A program made the position numbers and the translations under genes. From Paraspadella gotoi (Eukaryota > Chaetognatha), in contig CM119263.1 of assembly GCA_051294375.1 (NCBI GenBank), positions 12,565,723 through 12,629,722 of the forward strand: a stretch of DNA of 64,000 nucleotides. The letters are read 5' to 3'. This document shows, piece after piece, positions 37,880 to 64,000 of the stretch. Position 1 is the first letter of the stretch; the number at the start of each line of letters is the position of its first letter. The notes beneath the pieces were generated by a model. That model was not told where the DNA came from. It saw only the letters and a list, made by a program, of their open reading frames with translations, and did not search any database.

Positions 37880-38340
37880 ATGTGCATTTAACATTTAATT
37901 TCTCCAAATATTTCGACTTAATTTCATAAGTCATCAGCAGTGGATAAATAGAAAAATAAATATGGTAAACAAGAGAGATAGAGAGAGAAGAAAGAGAGAG
38001 ATAAATAGAGAGAATGAAAAAAAGTAAATGGGAATGAAAAAGAAAAAAAGGTCATGAGTAACAGAGAGTTTGTGAATTAAGACCAACGACCCAAAAAAGC
38101 CGTCTACATAGGTCAAACCACCCGGAATTTCAAAACAAGATGGAAGGAGCATAAGCGAGCCATTGAAAAGCAGCAATGGCACCATTCAGGAAACTCGCAA
38201 CACTGCGAAAATTTCCTCTCTCTCTCTCTCTCTTGTTTACCCTATTTATTTTTTATTTATCCACTTATGAAATTAGGTCGAAATATTCGAGAAAAAATTG
38301 TTTTTGTCAAATGCACCCGTTTTTCTCCATAATGAAAATA
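37880..38340 (+). mobile_element. Penelope-like retroelement remnant with GIY-YIG endonuclease fragment
   Basis: At 38,092-38,216 the + strand encodes KKAVYIGQTTRNFKTRWKEH, continuing KRAIEKQQ and HHSGNSQHCENF. This is the YIG...R...E part of a GIY-YIG endonuclease as found at the C terminus of Penelope-like reverse transcriptases. It lies between inverted arms of roughly 80 bases (about 37,905-38,000 and 38,215-38,300, sharing CTTATGAAATTA and TCGAAATATT), reminiscent of the inverted pseudo-LTR arrangement of this class. The reverse transcriptase itself is absent. It sits upstream of the WD-repeat gene. Confidence 0.7.
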
Positions 38341-38964
38341 CATGTTTGTATCCTTGGATAGAGCCACTTTCTAACGTTTATTTTAGAGCCCGCCAACTCG
38401 CTAAACTCTTCTAATTGTTTAAAGTCGCAATATTTTGTTTAAAAAAAACAAACTTACCTTTAGCTTATTTTTTTAAATATTTTTGCAGAGGTTATGTTGA
38501 AGAGAGTTTCCTCCTTTCCTGGTCTGCATGTTTGACCTTGCGTCAAGATCGTACTCTGGGGAAACCTTTAATTTTCCCGATTCGACCAGAGGTCTTCGTT
38601 TAGGAGACTTGGGTGCTTCAACGCCTCAACCAAAAATATGAACTTACTTGAAAAATATTGTATTTTAATAATATTATTCTTGTGATTTTTTTGGCTGCTG
38701 AAACATCACAAGATATGATACTGTGTAAGTAATACTGAAATCTGAAATCTTGCTCATAGCTCTTGATCTTAATGTAAAATGCGGAATTAAAAAAATTATA
38801 GAATTTATGGAAGGTTTAACGAATTAGAGTTAATCGTACTAATTCTTAACGATGCACACAATGACAATTTCCCTCTCCTCGAACGGCGTCCTCATATCCT
38901 CTGTCTTCTCATGCGGGTCTTAAAGATCTTTTGTTTTATTCTCGACCAGAATTCGTTTCTTTTT

Positions 38965-39112
38965 CTTCCTCAGGCAGCCGCCCGGGCGGGGCGGGCAGCA
39001 GCCCGGGCGAAGCAGGCAGAGAGGAAGCGAGGAAAGCTATGGGTCGGGCAAAGCGACCGATGTCGAAGGCGGACACGCGACGGAATCGGTCGAAGGAAGG
39101 AAAGAGTAATTA
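38965..39112 (+). other. Isolated GC-rich exon-like segment
   Basis: A + strand stretch after a good acceptor (TTTCTTTTTCTTCCTCAG at about 38,957-38,974) is GC-rich in an AT-rich neighbourhood. It reads as Arg/Gly/Ala-rich in all frames, for example MGRAKRPMSKADTRRNRSKE. No homology is recognised and no partner exons were found. It could be a terminal exon of an unseen gene or a chance GC-rich patch. Confidence 0.25.
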
Positions 39113-39855
39113 ACCCACACAAAGCTTTTCAAAAGGGTCAAGACCTTTAGATCCTTGTTTAAAAAAAAAAATCAGATGGAAAATATCCTAAATAAAAAAA
39201 TTAATAAACACCGAATAGACAATGATAAACCAGGTGGGAGCTGTCGGGACCTGACAAAAACGAATGTTTTAAACTTATAAACTCACAGACACGCCTTACT
39301 AATTGTTTATCATTTTTTGGAGGATGACTCGATCAATAAACACGAGTCCGATTCGCTTCGTCTCTTTCGAATTATCTCGCCTATTCAATGAATTGTGTTC
39401 ATTTCCTCGATCCTTCCATTTGATCCCCGTCAGAATTAATTAGATTCGTAAATGAGATAAGTAAATCAGAAACAAAAAAAGGAGGGAGGTTGAATACCCT
39501 TAAATGAAAAATGTTTCGTACGATTCGATGATGACGACCACTGTTACCTAAGACAGTTATATATATATAGAATGTATTTTCATAATCCCACCTGGAGTTC
39601 GTCCGTCAAATTCTTACGCTGTACCTGATTTTGTACTACTACTTTCAAAAGATATCATCGGCGATCACACTGAAAAATCTCTTACAGTTTGAACTTTATT
39701 ATACGTAGACAACTAAACATTTTTATTTTTATTTTAAGAAGAGGAACTACAAAATTTAGAATTTATTTTTTTTTTTCGCTGAGGCTGCAACGCAAATTTT
39801 GAAGAAAAAAAAAAAGTGTTACTGAGAAAGTCATATTTTCTTCGCTGATCAATTG

Positions 39856-62048
<22,193 letters not shown>

Positions 62049-64000
62049 TCTGCCTGAATTAAAAGAAAAAAATTTTAATATTTTCATAAAATATTTTTCA
62101 TGGTAATTAATATAAGTTTGATTGCCTGAAAATTATATAACAAGCAAGCTGATTATCTATAACTTTCTTTTTTTATTCGACGTATATAAATTTTTACCGT
62201 TTTAGTTTCGACGATTTATGATATCGGTATTCGTCAAAATTAATCGAGCTAAAAAGAAAATTCATGGATACCATTTTAAAGACCCACCCACTTTGGTAAA
62301 AATAATTGCAAAAAATATAAATTACTTTCAACGATTAGGTAGTAAGAGAAGAGAAAAGTAAACGAAAGATGCAAAAAAACAGAGAGAAAATCGAAAAAAA
62401 AAAATTGTTAGACCATTTATAGAATACAAATGAAAAGTAAACGGAAAAGAAAAAGTAAAGAAAAACAAAGAAAAGGTAAGGGGAGAAAAAAAGGACAAAG
62501 AAAAAAAGAAATTCATTTAAGAAAGCATCTGACCGCAACTTATGATATTTAATAGCTTGTTTTCTTTACGTCTTTTTTACTTTTAAAGCAAATGACGCAA
62601 TCAAAATTTTAAATTCCGCTTCACTGACGAATCGGGATCAAAGAAGACCAAGTTGTGATGAATTGTTTAGCGTCTTTTTTTTTTCGTACAATTTAACTTC
62701 TTTTCAGTCTTTTTATTAGTTTAGCTTCGCAAAAATTTCTTAGGTGGTATATATAAAGGTCACCATGTAATTTTTCAAAACAGAGGAAAAAGAAAAGCGA
62801 AAAGCAATTTCACGAGGAAAGTCCACACAGAGAAACCACAGCAATTGATTGATGACTGTAGTTTTAATTTTTTAACCCAACTCAGTCGGCTCTTAAGGAT
62901 CTTATGTATTTTAATTTTTCTTAATTCGCAAATCCCGATTCCAATTTTTTTTCGGGGTTTCCTTTGTTGCCGAAAAGAATCTCGTGAGACTCGTTCCCGT
63001 TACTCTTTACTTTTCACTCTTTTGATTTTTCTTTCTTTTTTTTCTTTCCTTTCTCGTTTCTTTCTTTTCCCACTTTCTTTCGCCCAGCCGGTTCCATCCC
63101 CCAGGTTCCATCTCCTCGATTCATTCCGCCTTTTTCCCCGAGGGATGGAATCGAGCGTCTCGGCCCAAGAAAAAAAAGGTCGGGAAGGAAAAAAAAAAAT
63201 ATAGACAAAAAAAGGGTAAGAATTAATGAAAAATGAACTTCGATAGTAATTGAGATTAACAGAAGAAGAATACTAGTATAAAAAACCAAGTATGAAATTT
63301 GGTGCTGGAATATCTAAGCTGAAGCATCCGTGGGTAAAACAATTAGGAAAATCAATTGTTTTTAATTGCTAAGTATTGAATTGAATGCGAGATGCCTTGT
63401 ATCGATCAACCTGACGATCATACAGAATAACCCAGAGACAGAAAAAACACGTACATTTCGAATTACTCTTTTGTTAAGAAAAAACAGGTGTGTCTCGACG
63501 GAACAACAACCAGGAATAAAACATCATAAAACAGGAATAAAACTTTATAATCTCACAGATTTTGTATTCTGTAATTTTTACTATTTGTGTTAAGAGTTTA
63601 ATATTTAAGAACGTACATATTTAAATACTAACCAAAAACATTTAAATTCCACTTTCTTGTCTATCCCTCTTCGACTTCGGCGTCTTCGTCAATCCCAACA
63701 CAATTTCTTTCTTTACATCTTTCTTTTTCCCTTTCTATTCTTTTTGTTTCGATAAAGAGCCCAGTGGTTGGAGGTCAAAGGGTCAAAGTGTACGAGTTGG
63801 GGAATCAAATATCGTTTTTTGACCCGAGATCGACGTTCAGAAGAGAGAATACTAATCGAGTTTCACGACGCGGGCTTGACTTTTTCGGCGACGACGATGA
63901 CGACGACGACGACGACGATGTCGAAACTAAGAACAATGGGCAGCAGCAGCGTTGAGGTTTCGCAGCGGGAAGGGATTATTTTCTGACTGGTATCGAATAT
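62049..64000. other. 5' flank of the EGF/LamG gene
   Basis: AT-rich with A- and T-rich low-complexity tracts. No promoter motif was recognised. A + strand open stretch at 63,764-63,955 after AG at 63,760 reads VVGGQRVKVYELGNQISFFD and ends in a poly-Asp run. It might be an exon of a neighbouring gene, but no partner exon or homology is seen. Confidence 0.5.

Noticed and set aside
37900-37960. Canonical hammerhead ribozyme in the Penelope-like arm
   Set aside because: CTGATGACTTATGAAATTAA has a stem-like pair but leaves UC unpaired before GAAA, which breaks the conserved core geometry.

Overview
This is genomic DNA from an animal, most likely an invertebrate: intron-rich genes with GC-rich exons sit in AT-rich introns full of (CT)n/(GA)n microsatellites. 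The genes are metazoan: a nicotinic acetylcholine receptor alpha subunit, a Golgi sialyltransferase, a ciliary-type WD-repeat protein, a 10-EGF/2-LamG secreted protein and a RhoGAP. Species cannot be read from the sequence. An ST3Gal-like sialyltransferase hints at a deuterostome or other non-ecdysozoan lineage, but this is only inference.

Layout. 1-4,512 is non-coding and microsatellite-rich. 4,513-11,363 (+) is a complete 15-exon nAChR alpha gene of 613 codons, with a second version of the 45-nt loop-D exon. 12,528-24,878 (-) is a run of acidic, low-complexity exons that probably form the 3' half of the WD-repeat gene. 25,697-27,312 (-) is a complete 4-exon sialyltransferase. 28,952-37,497 (-) holds 24 exons in continuous phase that encode 1,025 residues of a WDR87/WDR97-like protein. 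37.8-38.4 kb is a Penelope-like element remnant. From 39,856 to 62,048 (-), 23 exons can be joined in phase into one EGF/LamG gene. Its ~15 kb intron (40,228-55,181) contains a multi-pass membrane protein gene on the same strand (41,624-49,651) and a RhoGAP gene on the opposite strand (52,322-54,797).

Two themes stand out. First, genes nested in introns: two inside the EGF/LamG gene, and the sialyltransferase apparently inside the WD-repeat gene. Second, sequence quality and repeat dynamics. About 44,995-47,850 is an indel-ridden second copy of 42,005-44,760 that looks like unpolished long-read sequence, followed by ~320-bp tandem units. Single-base frameshifts interrupt otherwise perfect exons. 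Microsatellites abut many splice sites and have shredded the exon for the RhoGAP arginine finger. Several introns appear to use GC-AG splice sites.

All coordinates come from reading splice consensus, phase and homology by eye; no alignment or RNA evidence was available.
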